DNA of 34,221 bases from Spirochaetaceae bacterium (GCA_017453745.1 JAFTEH010000044.1:68077-102297); one strand, 5' to 3'; shown: positions 8,006 to 18,399, counted from the first letter of the stretch. The notes: generated by a model from the letters alone, not told the origin. Numbers and translations are program-made.

Positions 8006-8746
8006 ATGTCAGGACATAGTAAATGGGCGACAATTAAACATGCGAAGGGTGCTGCCGATGCAAAGCGGGGGCAACTTTTTACTAAATTTGTAAAAGAAAT
8101 TTCTATTGCAGCGAAAGCTGGTGGCGACCCAGCTTCAAACCCACGGCTTAGAACAGCTATCTTAAAAGCTCGTGCTGCTAACATGCCTAATGATAATATT
8201 GAAAGAGCAATAAAAAAAGGCACCGGCGAGTTAGGCGCCGCAACTTACGAAGAACTCTTATACGAAGGCTATGGACCAGGTGGGGTTGCTGTTTTAGTTG
8301 AAGTTTTAACCGACAACAAAAACCGCTCGGCTGCTGCCGTTAGAAACCACTTTACAAAATCAGGTGGTAACTTGGGTGCAACGGGCTCTGTTGCTTATAT
8401 GTTTAACCGCAAAGGCGTTATTGAATACGACAGTGAAACTGTTTCAGAAGATGCTCTTATGGAAAGCGCACTTGAAGCAGGAGCAGAAGACATTTCGAGC
8501 GAAGATGGGGTTGTCACCGTAACCACTGACCCTAACGACTTTGCAAATGTGCTCGAAGCCTTACAAGCAAAAGGTTTTGCTTCTATTTCAGCCGAAGTTT
8601 CGATGGTTCCAGACACCTATGTTACACTTGATGCAGAAGAAGCAAAAAAAGTGCTTAAAATGGTCGACCGTCTTGAAGAAGATGAAGATGTTCAAAATGT
8701 CTACACCAATATGGATATTCCAGAAGGTTTAGAATTAGATGCATAA
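8006..8746 (+). CDS. yebC: YebC/PmpR family translational or regulatory factor
   Basis: A 246-residue member of the YebC/TACO1 family. The N-terminus is [22 protein letters not shown], followed by [14 protein letters not shown] and [15 protein letters not shown], all family signatures. The length is normal. Members have been described as transcription regulators (PmpR) and more recently as factors that help ribosomes through proline-rich stretches; the sequence cannot separate these roles. I place the start at the ATG at 8006, with GAGGT at 7996-8000. The upstream in-frame TTG at 7994 would extend it by four residues without family support. It is a single-gene unit, with a consensus promoter and its own terminator. 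Confidence 0.95.
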   Translation: MSGHSKWATIKHAKGAADAKRGQLFTKFVKEISIAAKAGGDPASNPRLRTAILKARAANMPNDNIERAIKKGTGELGAATYEELLYEGYGPGGVAVLVEVLTDNKNRSAAAVRNHFTKSGGNLGATGSVAYMFNRKGVIEYDSETVSEDALMESALEAGAEDISSEDGVVTVTTDPNDFANVLEALQAKGFASISAEVSMVPDTYVTLDAEEAKKVLKMVDRLEEDEDVQNVYTNMDIPEGLELDA

Positions 8747-8784
8747 TTTAGAATTCCGTTTATAAATCGTAAAAACACCTTTTT

Positions 8785-8818
8785 GGGACTAACTCCTCTG
8801 GAACTTAGTCCCTTTTTT
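8785..8818 (+). terminator. Rho-independent terminator of yebC
   Basis: GGGACTAA (8785-8792) pairs with TTAGTCCC (8805-8812) around a 12-base loop and is followed by six T (8813-8818). It begins 38 bases after the yebC stop. Confidence 0.9.
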
Positions 8819-8936
8819 ATAAACAACAAGCAATTTAATAAGGCTATTCTGCATTGTATATATGCCCATTTTTACTTCTTTATAAACACTTTTCGGGGCT
8901 TTTGAGGGGTACCTTGCGTGTACAATGGCCTTTAAC

Positions 8937-8974
8937 TGCTTCGCTACCTATCTCCTGTTTTAGAGGTATCTTTG
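8937..8974. repeat. Palindromic element, degenerate copy B
   Basis: TGCTTCGCT (8937-8945) is followed, exactly 20 bases from start to start, by GTTTTAGAGGT (8957-8967) and ATCTTTGA. Copy A has the same string, the same 20-base offset, GTTTTTAGAGGT and then GTCTTTAA. The left arm is only faintly recognisable as GGGGTACCTT near 8907. It lies in the convergent gap between yebC and the channel gene. Confidence 0.5.
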
Positions 8975-9007
8975 AAAATGCGATGTTTGCCCCTGTCATT
9001 TCAGCGC

Positions 9008-10213
9008 CTATTGATTTTCAACGACAAGTTCTTCCCCAACAAAGCGCTCGCTCGTAAAAAGAATAATAGTATCTTTTTCACGAATCCGTGTCGAAACAGT
9101 GGGGATAAGCGGTCGCCCATTCCGTTCAATTAAAACAATACAGGTAGTATCACCTAATGTCAAATCCTTAATCCGCTTATTTACCCAAGAACTATGAGAA
9201 CCAACACGCACTTTTTTTAAATCAATAGCAATATCATCTTGAAATGGAGCAGCAGCAAAAAGAATAACATCTTTTTCTTTAAACTCATACTCTTTATAGG
9301 GCACAATAGTTTGGTTTTCTGACTGTATCGCTGCTAAAACCATATCGTGCGGAAACTGCAATGTGTCAACCGTTTTACCAATCCAGTCATCTCCTTTTTT
9401 AAGACAGACCCTGATAAATGACATTTTACTTTCATCAATGTAGTCAGCTGTTCGTTTCATACGAGTGTACTCTTCAACAAAACCTGCTGACAAAATACCT
9501 GTTGGAATTGCGACTAACAAAACCCCAGTAAATGTAAGAAGTATACTAAAAAATTTTCCTAATGTCGTAATCGGATAAATATCTCCATACCCGACCGTAA
9601 GAAGTGTAGAAACAGCCCACCATACTCCCGAAAAAGCATTGTCAAAAACATCAGGCTGTGCTTGATGCTCAATCGAATAAAGACAAAGGCTCCCAGCCAT
9701 CACTAACACAAAGAGTATAAAAACCGAAGACATAAGTTGTGTTTTTTTTTCTTTAAGAACTCCAGTGATAACACTAACTGAATCGTAGTATGTGTTAATG
9801 CGGAAAAGCCTAAAAATACGGATAATACGAAACATTCTAAATGTTTCTATACCATGAGGAAAAAAGAACGGCAAAAAAAATGGCAAAAACGAAAGTAAAT
9901 CTATAATGCCTGATAAAGAAAAAATATACGACAACTTTGCTTTGAGTTCACTTGAACTTTTTTCAAAATGCAAATCAGCAACATAAATGCGTAAAGCATA
10001 ATCAACAAGAAAAAAACACACTACAATTATTTCGATTCCATCAAACAAACGACCAAACTTTGTATGAACAGTAGCGAAGGTATCAAGTATATTACATATA
10101 AGATTTATTAAAATTGCGGCAGCACCAACAAAATCATAGATACGACTTAGTCTATCGTCACTAGCGGCAACATCCACAATTTCATAAATTCTTTTTTTAC
10201 TTTTTGTTTCCAT
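9008..10213 (-). CDS. Voltage-gated-type potassium channel with two RCK-C domains
   Basis: A 401-residue integral membrane protein. Six-helix ion-channel topology is visible. The fourth segment carries regularly spaced arginines (FRMFRIIRIFRLFR, about residues 125-140) like a voltage sensor. The pore loop has the K+ selectivity filter TVGYGD (about residue 207). After the last helix come about 145 soluble residues that appear to be two TrkA-C/RCK-C domains in a row (about 258-325 and 330-400), each with hydrophobic and acidic strands such as EKDVILFAA and EKDTIILFT. Such domains usually bind small ligands and gate the channel. No Rossmann RCK-N domain is present. There is no Shine-Dalgarno before the ATG. 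A weak promoter (10231-10258) predicts a very short leader of roughly ten bases. Confidence 0.88.
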   Translation of the reverse strand: METKSKKRIYEIVDVAASDDRLSRIYDFVGAAAILINLICNILDTFATVHTKFGRLFDGIEIIVVCFFLVDYALRIYVADLHFEKSSSELKAKLSYIFSLSGIIDLLSFLPFFLPFFFPHGIETFRMFRIIRIFRLFRINTYYDSVSVITGVLKEKKTQLMSSVFILFVLVMAGSLCLYSIEHQAQPDVFDNAFSGVWWAVSTLLTVGYGDIYPITTLGKFFSILLTFTGVLLVAIPTGILSAGFVEEYTRMKRTADYIDESKMSFIRVCLKKGDDWIGKTVDTLQFPHDMVLAAIQSENQTIVPYKEYEFKEKDVILFAAAPFQDDIAIDLKKVRVGSHSSWVNKRIKDLTLGDTTCIVLIERNGRPLIPTVSTRIREKDTIILFTSERFVGEELVVENQ

Positions 10214-10230
10214 AACATTGCGAGGGTTTT

Positions 10231-10258
10231 ATACTACCAGTTTTTTTGTTTAAATCAA
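10231..10258 (-). promoter_or_regulatory. Weak candidate promoter of the K+ channel gene
   Basis: On the minus strand TTGATT (10253-10258) is 16 bases from TAGTAT (10231-10236). Transcription would begin about ten bases before the ATG at 10213. Confidence 0.35.
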
Positions 10259-10356
10259 GTATGCTATAAAAAAAAATTGGGAACAAAAACTAAGTATGCA
10301 CCATTGTACAACAAAAATGTTTTACATATCAACAAAGCGATAGTATTTTTTTAACA

Positions 10357-10384
10357 TTGCTTTTTAAACTACAATTATTATACT
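10357..10384 (+). promoter_or_regulatory. Candidate promoter giving leaderless cobQ mRNA
   Basis: TTGCTT (10357-10362) and TATACT (10379-10384) are 16 bases apart. The -10 box ends only eight bases before the cobQ ATG at 10393, so the predicted transcript has at most a few leader bases. No ribosome binding site is present between them. Confidence 0.5.
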
Positions 10385-10392
10385 TATAACAA

Positions 10393-11904
10393 ATGAGTAA
10401 TACATTTGCACATTCGATTATGATACAGGGAACTATGAGCAACGCAGGAAAATCTCTTGTCGTTGCTGCCCTTTGTAGAATTTTTCGCAATGAAGGATAC
10501 CGTATTGCACCATTTAAAAGTCAAAACATGGCATTGAATAGTGGTGTAACACTTGACGGACTTGAGATGGGGCGTGCACAAATCATGCAAGCACAAGCTG
10601 CTGGTATTGAAGCAGATGTACGAATGAACCCCATTTTACTAAAGCCCACTTCACATCATGCAAGTCAAGTTATTGTACTCGGTGAACCTGTCGCAACAAT
10701 GAAAGCACAAGAATATTTTTCATATCGCACAAGCCTTATTCCAAAGATAAAGGAGGCATATTATAGTCTTGCTTCAGAACATGACATTATAATTATTGAA
10801 GGGGCAGGAAGCCCAGCCGAAATAAACCTACGAGCAAATGATATTGTAAATATGGGGCTTGCAGAACTCCTTAATGTGCCAGTTCTTTTAGTAGGAGATA
10901 TAGATAGGGGCGGCGTTTTTGCAAGCCTATATGGAACAGTTGAACTCATCAGTAAAAGCGAGCGTAATAGAATTAAAGGCTTTTTAATTAATAAATTTCG
11001 TGGAAGTTTAGAACTATTGCAAGATGGTCTTACACAAATAGCAGAACTTACAAAAATTCCTGTACTTGGGGTCATTCCGTTTATAGAACGCTTATATATT
11101 GATGATGAAGATTCTCTTTCAGAACAACTAATAACCGTACAAAAAAAGAATCCTTTACTACATATTGCTGTTGTTCGTTTACCATATATTTCAAACTTTA
11201 CAGATTTTAATGCACTCACTCATTTACCCTTTGTTCAAGTTTCTTTTTTTGAAAGCCGAGAAGAATATAACAAAAATGAATTCGCTGCCACTACTGTTGA
11301 CTTACTCATTTTACCTGGAACAAAAAATACTATTAATGCACTCCTCTGGTTGCGCCAAACAAAGATAGACACTCTAATACAAAGACTTGCAAAACAAGGT
11401 ACGCCTATAATTGGTATTTGTGGAGGTTTCCAACTTTTAGGAGATGTCATTTATGATACTGACAAAATTGAAAATACTGAGTTTGATTGCGTAAAAGCAC
11501 TTTCACTTTTACCAGTAAAAACAATTTTTACAAAAGAAAAAACACACATGCAAGTAACACAAAAACTTCCTAACATAAAAGGGTTTTTTAAATCATTTTC
11601 ACATTGTGAAATTCAGTTTTATGAAATTCATCATGGAAAAACAATTTTACTTGAAGAAGAAAATAGCGATCATGAAATACATTTTTTTGCTGATGATTGT
11701 ATTCTTGGTACTTATGCGCATGGTCTTTTTGACAACGATGCTCTTTTACATACATTGCTCACTATTCTTGCTAAGCGTAAAGGGAGTACAATTCCTGAAT
11801 ATCAGTCTTACTCGGCTTTGCGAGAACAAGGATATGAACGACTGGCAGAAGTTGTTTCACATTCGGTGGATATAAAAACCATAAAAAAAATTATAGGTTG
11901 TTAA
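10393..11904 (+). CDS. cobQ: Cobyric acid synthase
   Basis: A 503-residue glutamine-dependent amidotransferase that amidates cobyrinic acid a,c-diamide at four side chains in the cobalamin pathway. The N-terminal ATP-binding half starts MIQGTMSNAGKSLV and contains PFKSQNMALNSGVTLDGLEMGRAQ and IIIEGAGSPAEINL. The C-terminal glutaminase half has the nucleophile cysteine in GICGGFQLLG (about residue 343) and the histidine in GTYAHGLFDN (about 443). Length is normal. No other cobalamin gene lies nearby and I see no cobalamin riboswitch upstream. This fits either a scattered pathway or salvage of an incomplete corrinoid. There is no Shine-Dalgarno, and the promoter spacing suggests a leaderless mRNA. 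glpK follows 30 bases later and is likely co-transcribed. Confidence 0.95.
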   Translation: MSNTFAHSIMIQGTMSNAGKSLVVAALCRIFRNEGYRIAPFKSQNMALNSGVTLDGLEMGRAQIMQAQAAGIEADVRMNPILLKPTSHHASQVIVLGEPVATMKAQEYFSYRTSLIPKIKEAYYSLASEHDIIIIEGAGSPAEINLRANDIVNMGLAELLNVPVLLVGDIDRGGVFASLYGTVELISKSERNRIKGFLINKFRGSLELLQDGLTQIAELTKIPVLGVIPFIERLYIDDEDSLSEQLITVQKKNPLLHIAVVRLPYISNFTDFNALTHLPFVQVSFFESREEYNKNEFAATTVDLLILPGTKNTINALLWLRQTKIDTLIQRLAKQGTPIIGICGGFQLLGDVIYDTDKIENTEFDCVKALSLLPVKTIFTKEKTHMQVTQKLPNIKGFFKSFSHCEIQFYEIHHGKTILLEEENSDHEIHFFADDCILGTYAHGLFDNDALLHTLLTILAKRKGSTIPEYQSYSALREQGYERLAEVVSHSVDIKTIKKIIGC

Positions 11905-11925
11905 GTTTTTCAAATACATAACTGA

Positions 11926-13431
<1,506 letters not shown>

Positions 13432-13434
13432 GGC

Positions 13435-14085
13435 TCAATGCATTTTGTTATTTAACTTGGTTAAGCCAAATGAAATTAAAAAAGTTAAAAGAAACATCGC
13501 TGGCATTGAAATAATTATCGTCCACAGTCCATTGTGAACAAAAAAATACCAATCATATTGTGGCGAAACCGCTCCGTTTTCTATATGTGTTATAACATTT
13601 ATTGTATAAAATAAAGCATAGGCAAACATAGTCGACATTCCGATGATTGTTTGCTTAAATGACAATTTATTATCATTTTCAAAAAAACAAAATGTTATTA
13701 TACTAAGAACAGGAATAAAAAAATGGAAAAAAAAGTTTGAGTTTGTAAAAAGAGAAAAATATCCGAATGATGAAATAGGAGCCAAATAAAAAACAACCGT
13801 AAACAGTGTTAACGAAACTCCTACTGTACCCATAAGTTTTATTACCGAAAGGCACAAGGGTATTTTTTTATTACAAATGCTAAAAATAAAATAAACACAT
13901 GAAATGAGTCCCATTAAAATATTTGATTGTATAGTATAATATTTTAGAATCTCAAGCGGGCCCTGTGGTAATATAAGAGGATCATCTACAAATTTAATTC
14001 CTTTTAAAAGGACATACATTCCAAAAATCATCAAAACAAAAATTGACACATTACACACACACGATATAATTTTTTTTACTTGCAT
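13435..14085 (-). CDS. Multi-helix membrane protein, Pr6Pr/FAR-17a-like
   Basis: A 216-residue protein with about six hydrophobic helices and no obvious signal cleavage. Recognisable segments are LKYYTIQSNILMG after the first helix, FFFHFFIPVLSI in the middle, and YDWYFFVHNGLW before the last helix. These resemble the bacterial Pr6Pr family related to FAR-17a/AIG1 proteins, whose role in bacteria is unknown; the match is from memory. I choose the ATG at 14085, with GGGAG five to six bases upstream. A longer reading from 14136 overlaps rarA and adds a highly charged 17-residue stretch typical of an antisense-free read-through, so I reject it. It follows rarA by 14 bases and is probably in its operon. 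Confidence 0.65.
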   Translation of the reverse strand: MQVKKIISCVCNVSIFVLMIFGMYVLLKGIKFVDDPLILPQGPLEILKYYTIQSNILMGLISCVYFIFSICNKKIPLCLSVIKLMGTVGVSLTLFTVVFYLAPISSFGYFSLFTNSNFFFHFFIPVLSIITFCFFENDNKLSFKQTIIGMSTMFAYALFYTINVITHIENGAVSPQYDWYFFVHNGLWTIIISMPAMFLLTFLISFGLTKLNNKMH

Positions 14086-14099
14086 TTTTTCTCCCAATA

Positions 14100-15434
14100 T
14101 TATTTTTTTTCTTTTTCTCTCATCGTTTGTTTCCACTGCTTAATATGTTCTAATCTTTCTTTAAATCTAGCTTCATATCCTTCTGTTGTCGGTTCATAGT
14201 ATGTTCGACCAACAAGCGATTCCGGCAAACATTGCATGGTTGTCAAGCGCTCCGGTACATCATGTGCATACTGATAGCCCTCACCATAATGCAATTCTTT
14301 CATCAATTTGGTGGGAGCATTGCGTATCACAAGTGGAACAGGCTCATTTAACATTTTAGAAGCATCAGTATGCGCACGCAGATAGGCTACATCACATGAG
14401 TTAGACTTAGGAGCAATCGAAAGATAAATGACTGCTTCAGTTAAATGCACAGAACACTCTGGCATACCAATAAAATGACAAGCATGATACACATTAACAG
14501 CAAGATTCAATGCATTCGGGTCTGCAAGCCCTATATCTTCGGCAGCAAATCGAGTAATGCGTCGAGCAATGTACAGAGGATCTTCTCCTGCTTCTAGCAT
14601 ACGAGCAAGCCAATACACTGCTGCATCAGGATCACTATTACGCATTGATTTATGAAGTGCAGAAATGATGTTGTAATGTTCTTCCCCATTTTTATCATAC
14701 AAAAAAGTTTTTTTAGAAAGAATTTCTTCAAGCATTTCAGTACTGATCCTTATGACACCGTCGTCTGCAACATTTCCATTTATAACAAGCATATCGAGTA
14801 TTGTTAAAGCACTCCGCGCATCTCCATTTGCAAATTGCGCAATGTGCTGTATTGTTTCATCAGAAATGATAATACGCTCCTTTCCAAATCCACGCTCATC
14901 TGTCATTGCTCTCTTTAGTAAGCCAACAATATCTTCTGTTGCAAGTTCTTTTAACACAAAAACCCTACACCGCGATAGCAGCGCATTATTCACCTCAAAG
15001 GATGGATTTTCAGTGGTTGCACCTATTAAAATGATTGCACCCTTTTCAACAAAGGGCAAAAAAGCATCTTGTTGTGCTTTATTAAAACGATGAATTTCAT
15101 CTACAAAAACTATAGTGCGTATGCCGACTAATCGGTTTTTGTCAGCATTTTCCATGACTGTTTTAATTTCTTTAATGCCTGAAGTAACAGCAGAAAAAGT
15201 AATAAACTCAGATGCTGTTTTCCGTGCTATGATTTTTGCTAATGTTGTTTTTCCAACACCGGGCGGTCCCCAAAAAATCATTGAAGAAATAGTATCAGAC
15301 TCAATCATCCGTCGTAACATTTTTCCCTCACCCACAAGATGCTTTTGTCCAACAAATTCATCTAAATTTTTTGCTCGCATTCTATGTGCAAGTGGTTCAG
15401 AAAATCTAGTTTCAAATAAGTATGATTGTTCCAT
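14100..15434 (-). CDS. rarA: Replication-associated recombination ATPase RarA/MgsA
   Basis: A 444-residue AAA+ ATPase of the RarA/WRNIP1 family, which acts at stalled replication forks. It begins with EPLAHRMRAKNLDEFVGQKHL. Walker A is GPPGVGKTTLAK (about residue 56) and Walker B is VFVDEIHRFNKAQQDAFLPF (about 112). Sensor 1 is in GATTENPSFEVNNALLSRCRV, where the arginine finger also lies. The C-terminal MgsA domain has SDPDAAVYWLARMLEAGEDPLYIARR and LHYGEGYQYAHDVP. Length and layout are standard. The start at 15434 has only a weak AGG upstream. The membrane gene follows directly. Confidence 0.95.
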   Translation of the reverse strand: MEQSYLFETRFSEPLAHRMRAKNLDEFVGQKHLVGEGKMLRRMIESDTISSMIFWGPPGVGKTTLAKIIARKTASEFITFSAVTSGIKEIKTVMENADKNRLVGIRTIVFVDEIHRFNKAQQDAFLPFVEKGAIILIGATTENPSFEVNNALLSRCRVFVLKELATEDIVGLLKRAMTDERGFGKERIIISDETIQHIAQFANGDARSALTILDMLVINGNVADDGVIRISTEMLEEILSKKTFLYDKNGEEHYNIISALHKSMRNSDPDAAVYWLARMLEAGEDPLYIARRITRFAAEDIGLADPNALNLAVNVYHACHFIGMPECSVHLTEAVIYLSIAPKSNSCDVAYLRAHTDASKMLNEPVPLVIRNAPTKLMKELHYGEGYQYAHDVPERLTTMQCLPESLVGRTYYEPTTEGYEARFKERLEHIKQWKQTMREKEKK

Positions 15435-15499
15435 GTACTAGCCTATCAAAAAAAGAAACAAAATTTCAATACACACATCATACACAGAATAGAGAAAAA

Positions 15500-16384
15500 T
15501 TAAAAGGTATGCAATAAAATTTCATTTTCATAAATATATGGTCCGACTTCTTGTTCATCATTGGAAAAATATTCAGATCGTTTGGAAAACATATCAATCA
15601 ATTCTTGCTTTGAAGAAAAAATACTCATTTGATACGGCATTTTAAAAGCAATTTTTTCGACAAAGATGTAAAAATCTTTCATGTCAATGAGTATGCCGGT
15701 ATGACCAACAAAGACAACTTTTTCATATTCATCGTATATAACTAAACTAATAATCGAAACATCATCACTTTTTATGTTCATGCCACACTCATTCCACTTG
15801 TCAGAAAATAACCTGTCAATATTATCTGTATCCGTAACACTAATTTCATCAAAAAGTGTTACAAAATAATCTTTGTATGGTAATAGCGTGGCATATTCTG
15901 GATTTGTCTCTAATACATCAATATCAAACATAAGATAATTTCCATGTTCGGTTTTTGGTTTTTGTATGTGGATTAGATCATGCATGAGTAGATATGTGGT
16001 CAGTCTACAGTTCCCATCAAAACCGGTAAAATGTTTATCGTATTCATTTACACAGGCTACTTCATTGTATATAAGTTTATCTGTTTTTATCCAATCTGAC
16101 ATATTTGTGTCTTTTGTATAACACGAATTAAATTTGTCAAGTTCTTCAAAAAAGAGAGATATATGGGAAAGACCTTTTTCTTGAAAAATATCTTTTAGCG
16201 TATTTCTGTCAAGTTGACTCAATAGATTAGAAGAATATCCAACTTTGAAAGCATTTTCAGTATCTTGTTTTTGTTTAGCACATGTCGACACTAAAAAAAA
16301 TAGACACACATACAACCCATACCCTAGTCTTTTAAACAAAGACCTACAGTATGGGTTGTATAAACAAAAATTAAAAAAGGACAC
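15500..16384 (-). CDS. DUF4300-like putative lipoprotein
   Basis: The protein has 294 residues in this reading. After a hydrophobic stretch LYVCLFFLVSTC (about residues 24-35) comes a likely lipid-attachment cysteine; threonine before the cysteine is atypical but spirochaete lipoboxes are relaxed. The mature part includes ACVNEYDKHFTGFDGNCRLTTYLLMHDLI, which I recall from DUF4300 proteins. The function of that family is unknown to me. The start is uncertain. The GTG at 16384 lacks a clear ribosome site, and the first third of the signal region is encoded by a 13-base inverted repeat (16310-16361). A TTG inside that hairpin, giving MFKRLGYGLYV, would yield a more typical lipoprotein signal. 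It follows flaG by 33 bases. Confidence 0.55.
   Translation of the reverse strand: MSFFNFCLYNPYCRSLFKRLGYGLYVCLFFLVSTCAKQKQDTENAFKVGYSSNLLSQLDRNTLKDIFQEKGLSHISLFFEELDKFNSCYTKDTNMSDWIKTDKLIYNEVACVNEYDKHFTGFDGNCRLTTYLLMHDLIHIQKPKTEHGNYLMFDIDVLETNPEYATLLPYKDYFVTLFDEISVTDTDNIDRLFSDKWNECGMNIKSDDVSIISLVIYDEYEKVVFVGHTGILIDMKDFYIFVEKIAFKMPYQMSIFSSKQELIDMFSKRSEYFSNDEQEVGPYIYENEILLHTF
16310..16361. repeat. Hairpin over the 5' end of the lipoprotein gene
   Basis: ATACAACCCATAC (16310-16322) and GTATGGGTTGTAT (16349-16361) form a perfect 13-base inverted repeat. The 26-base loop holds a nested GTCTTT/AAAGAC pair. In the minus direction a run of eight T follows about ten bases later (near 16292-16299), so the structure resembles a terminator or attenuator between flaG and the lipoprotein body. 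Confidence 0.7.
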
Positions 16385-16417
16385 AATAACACGCCAATGA
16401 TAAAAAGGTATTAAACA

Positions 16418-16816
16418 TTAAGCTTTTTCGTCAAACAAAAGCCCCAAGGCTTCTTGAATACGAGCTTGAATTTTCTGAATTTCTTCAGAAGGAATAACCT
16501 TTATAGTATTGTTAGTCGTAGCATCAATAATTTTCACTACAACCCTATTAATATCCTTATTGACTGAAAATTCAACCTTGCTCGCGAAAGCTTCAGTAAC
16601 CCGCTTAATCTGGTCAACCGTTTGAAGCGTCTGCGCATATATATCATCGACAGACTGAGCTTCTTGAAGAACTTGCGCAGCCCTATTTGTAGCTTGGATG
16701 CTTTCTGTAATTTTCTGAGTGGACGCTTTTAATGTAGAATTTATTTCACGCGCCCTCATCGCTACGACATTGGCCCCAGCATTTACGCTTTCAGTACTTA
16801 TTCCTGTAACTTGCAT
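16418..16816 (-). CDS. flaG: FlaG-family flagellar protein
   Basis: A 132-residue protein. The C-terminal half, FSVNKDINRVVVKIIDATTNNTIKVIPSEEIQKI (written here only in part; about residues 82-115), has the FlaG pattern of a short strand-rich domain with a conserved I(R/K)xIPxEE motif. The N-terminal half is helical and rich in Ala, Thr and Gln. FlaG proteins influence filament length or capping in other bacteria; the role in spirochaetes with periplasmic flagella is not shown by sequence. AAGGAG lies nine bases before the ATG. It sits downstream of two flagellin genes on the same strand, as expected. Any promoter in the 295-base gap upstream is unclear. Confidence 0.8.
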   Translation of the reverse strand: MQVTGISTESVNAGANVVAMRAREINSTLKASTQKITESIQATNRAAQVLQEAQSVDDIYAQTLQTVDQIKRVTEAFASKVEFSVNKDINRVVVKIIDATTNNTIKVIPSEEIQKIQARIQEALGLLFDEKA

Positions 16817-17111
16817 ATTCTTTTACTCCTTAGAAAAAGTCTAGTAAAAACATGCTTTGGCATACACCAAAAACATACCCCATCAATCATGCAGCGTTGA
16901 AAAAAAGGTGAAGGCAGCGCAACCCCCACCTTGCTTCACTCACATACAAGCATAGCCAAGACAAATCCCCACTTGCCTTTATATGCTCATAGAAACCAAT
17001 CACCGCATAGTATAGAGAAGACATCCAGAATTCTCTGAAAACCGGTGTTCGTTTTCGGTTACAGTCGAGTTACCTTCAATGAGTGAAGGATGTATACTTG
17101 TGTCCTGTGCC

Positions 17112-17969
17112 CTATTGAAGAAGCCTCATAACTGTCTGTGTACCTGCATTAGCTTGTGCTAACATAGCTGTTGTCGATTGAGTTAAAATTTGGTCTCTTG
17201 TAAAATCAACTACAGCCTTAGCCATATCGGTGTCTCGAATTCGAGATTCCGCAGCTTGCAGATTTTCAGAAGCGACAGCAACCCCATTGTAAGCCATTTC
17301 AAATCTATTTTGATATGCCCCAAGATCCGCTCGTTGCTTATTGATAATTGTCAAAGCAGCATCAATAGAACCTAAAGCTTTGTTAGCACTTTCGACATCA
17401 GCAACGGTAATCATAGCATCATCAGCACCCTGTTGTGGACCTACAATGCCTAGTGCCCGTGCACTCATATCCCCAATATAGATACGCTCATTTTGATCCA
17501 TATTGGCACCAACATGCAACTGCATAATCTGGGTTCCCATCTCACGGGAAAATCGCCCGGTGAGAATGTTCATTCCATTAAACTGTGCGTGACTCGCGAC
17601 TCGGTCAACTTCATCTACAAGTTGCGAAACTTCAACCTGAATCTGCATTCTGTCCTCAGCTGAATAAATACCATTAGCAGCTTGAACAGCTAGTTCACGC
17701 AAACGCTGCATAATATCAGTCGTTTCCTGAAGGTAGCCTTCTGTCGCTTGAATAAATGACACCCCATCTTGGATATTCTTACCTGCCATATTCAAACCTC
17801 GAATTTGGCTTCTCATTTTTTCTGAAACTGCCAAACCTGATGCATCATCACCTGCTCGGTTGATGCGCATTCCACTCGAAAGTTTTTCAATGTCTTTCAT
17901 CATAGCGGTATTTGCAATACCTTCATTTCTTTGAGCGAACATAGCACTCATATTATGATTGATAATCAT
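17112..17969 (-). CDS. flaB: Flagellin core protein FlaB (copy 1)
   Basis: A 285-residue core flagellin of the periplasmic filament. The N-terminus [14 protein letters not shown] and the D0/D1 segments [21 protein letters not shown] and [11 protein letters not shown] are spirochaete FlaB hallmarks. The C-terminal [16 protein letters not shown] and [19 protein letters not shown] complete the D1/D0 helices. The variable D2/D3 region is absent, as usual in FlaB. I start at the second of two adjacent ATG codons (17969) because AGGAGG lies six bases upstream and because this matches the other copy. A sigma70-like promoter (18216-18244) predicts a leader of about 240 bases containing a 12-base stem (18085-18126). 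Copy 2 is upstream and very similar. Confidence 0.95.
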   Translation of the reverse strand: MIINHNMSAMFAQRNEGIANTAMMKDIEKLSSGMRINRAGDDASGLAVSEKMRSQIRGLNMAGKNIQDGVSFIQATEGYLQETTDIMQRLRELAVQAANGIYSAEDRMQIQVEVSQLVDEVDRVASHAQFNGMNILTGRFSREMGTQIMQLHVGANMDQNERIYIGDMSARALGIVGPQQGADDAMITVADVESANKALGSIDAALTIINKQRADLGAYQNRFEMAYNGVAVASENLQAAESRIRDTDMAKAVVDFTRDQILTQSTTAMLAQANAGTQTVMRLLQ

Positions 17970-18084
17970 CATGACCCTCCTGAAGTCAAATTCGGCATTT
18001 TGCCGTAAAGCATCCGTGCCTCTTACTGTATGTGTCTATTTATAAAGAAAATGTGCGCTAAGATTTTACCTTATAAACATACAA

Positions 18085-18126
18085 CACAGTGTTGAAAATT
18101 ATTGTGTAATAACCTTCAACACTGTG
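18085..18126. repeat. Stem-loop in the flaB copy 1 leader
   Basis: CACAGTGTTGAA (18085-18096) and TTCAACACTGTG (18115-18126) form a perfect 12-base inverted repeat with an 18-base loop. It lies between the candidate sigma70 promoter and the flaB ATG, so it would be in the untranslated leader. There is no T-run in the flaB direction, which argues against a simple terminator. Confidence 0.7.
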
Positions 18127-18215
18127 CATACAGGGCTTCAAGATAGGTGTTTTTCAAAGATCGTACAGGATACAAAGTAATTATAAGCGAAAAATCATTA
18201 CTCAATACCTGTGAA

Positions 18216-18244
18216 ATTGTAGCACCTTTGAAAAAAAAATTCAA
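18216..18244 (-). promoter_or_regulatory. Candidate sigma70 promoter of flaB copy 1
   Basis: On the minus strand TTGAAT (18239-18244) and TACAAT (18216-18221) are 17 bases apart. I find no good sigma28 site in the same gap. Confidence 0.55.
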
Positions 18245-18292
18245 GAGGAAAATTAAAAAAAAGTACAGGGAAACCTTTTTTTAATTAAAATC

Positions 18293-18399
18293 AAGAGGCT
18301 GTCTCGTAGTTGGTTCACACTGATGGTCCCCACACAAGCCACCGTTACTATATTCCGAGCGGAACATCGTTTATGACGGCTCACTTTTGACAGCCTCTT
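18293..18399. repeat. 107-base palindromic element between the two flaB genes
   Basis: AAGAGGCTGTC (18293-18303) and GACAGCCTCTT (18389-18399) are perfect inverted ends around 85 bases. Inside lies a small palindrome, TTCCGAGCGGAA, flanked by weakly pairing CCGTTA and TGACGG. It begins 12 bases after the stop of flaB copy 2, so it may end that transcript, or it may be a small non-autonomous mobile element. Confidence 0.6.

Noticed and set aside
10214-10392. Cobalamin riboswitch upstream of cobQ
   Set aside because: No B12-box-like sequence or long structured leader is present, and the promoter is immediately before the ATG.
14086-14136. 17-residue N-terminal extension of the six-helix membrane protein
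   Set aside because: It overlaps the end of rarA and lies upstream of a good GGGAG ribosome site that serves the ATG at 14085.
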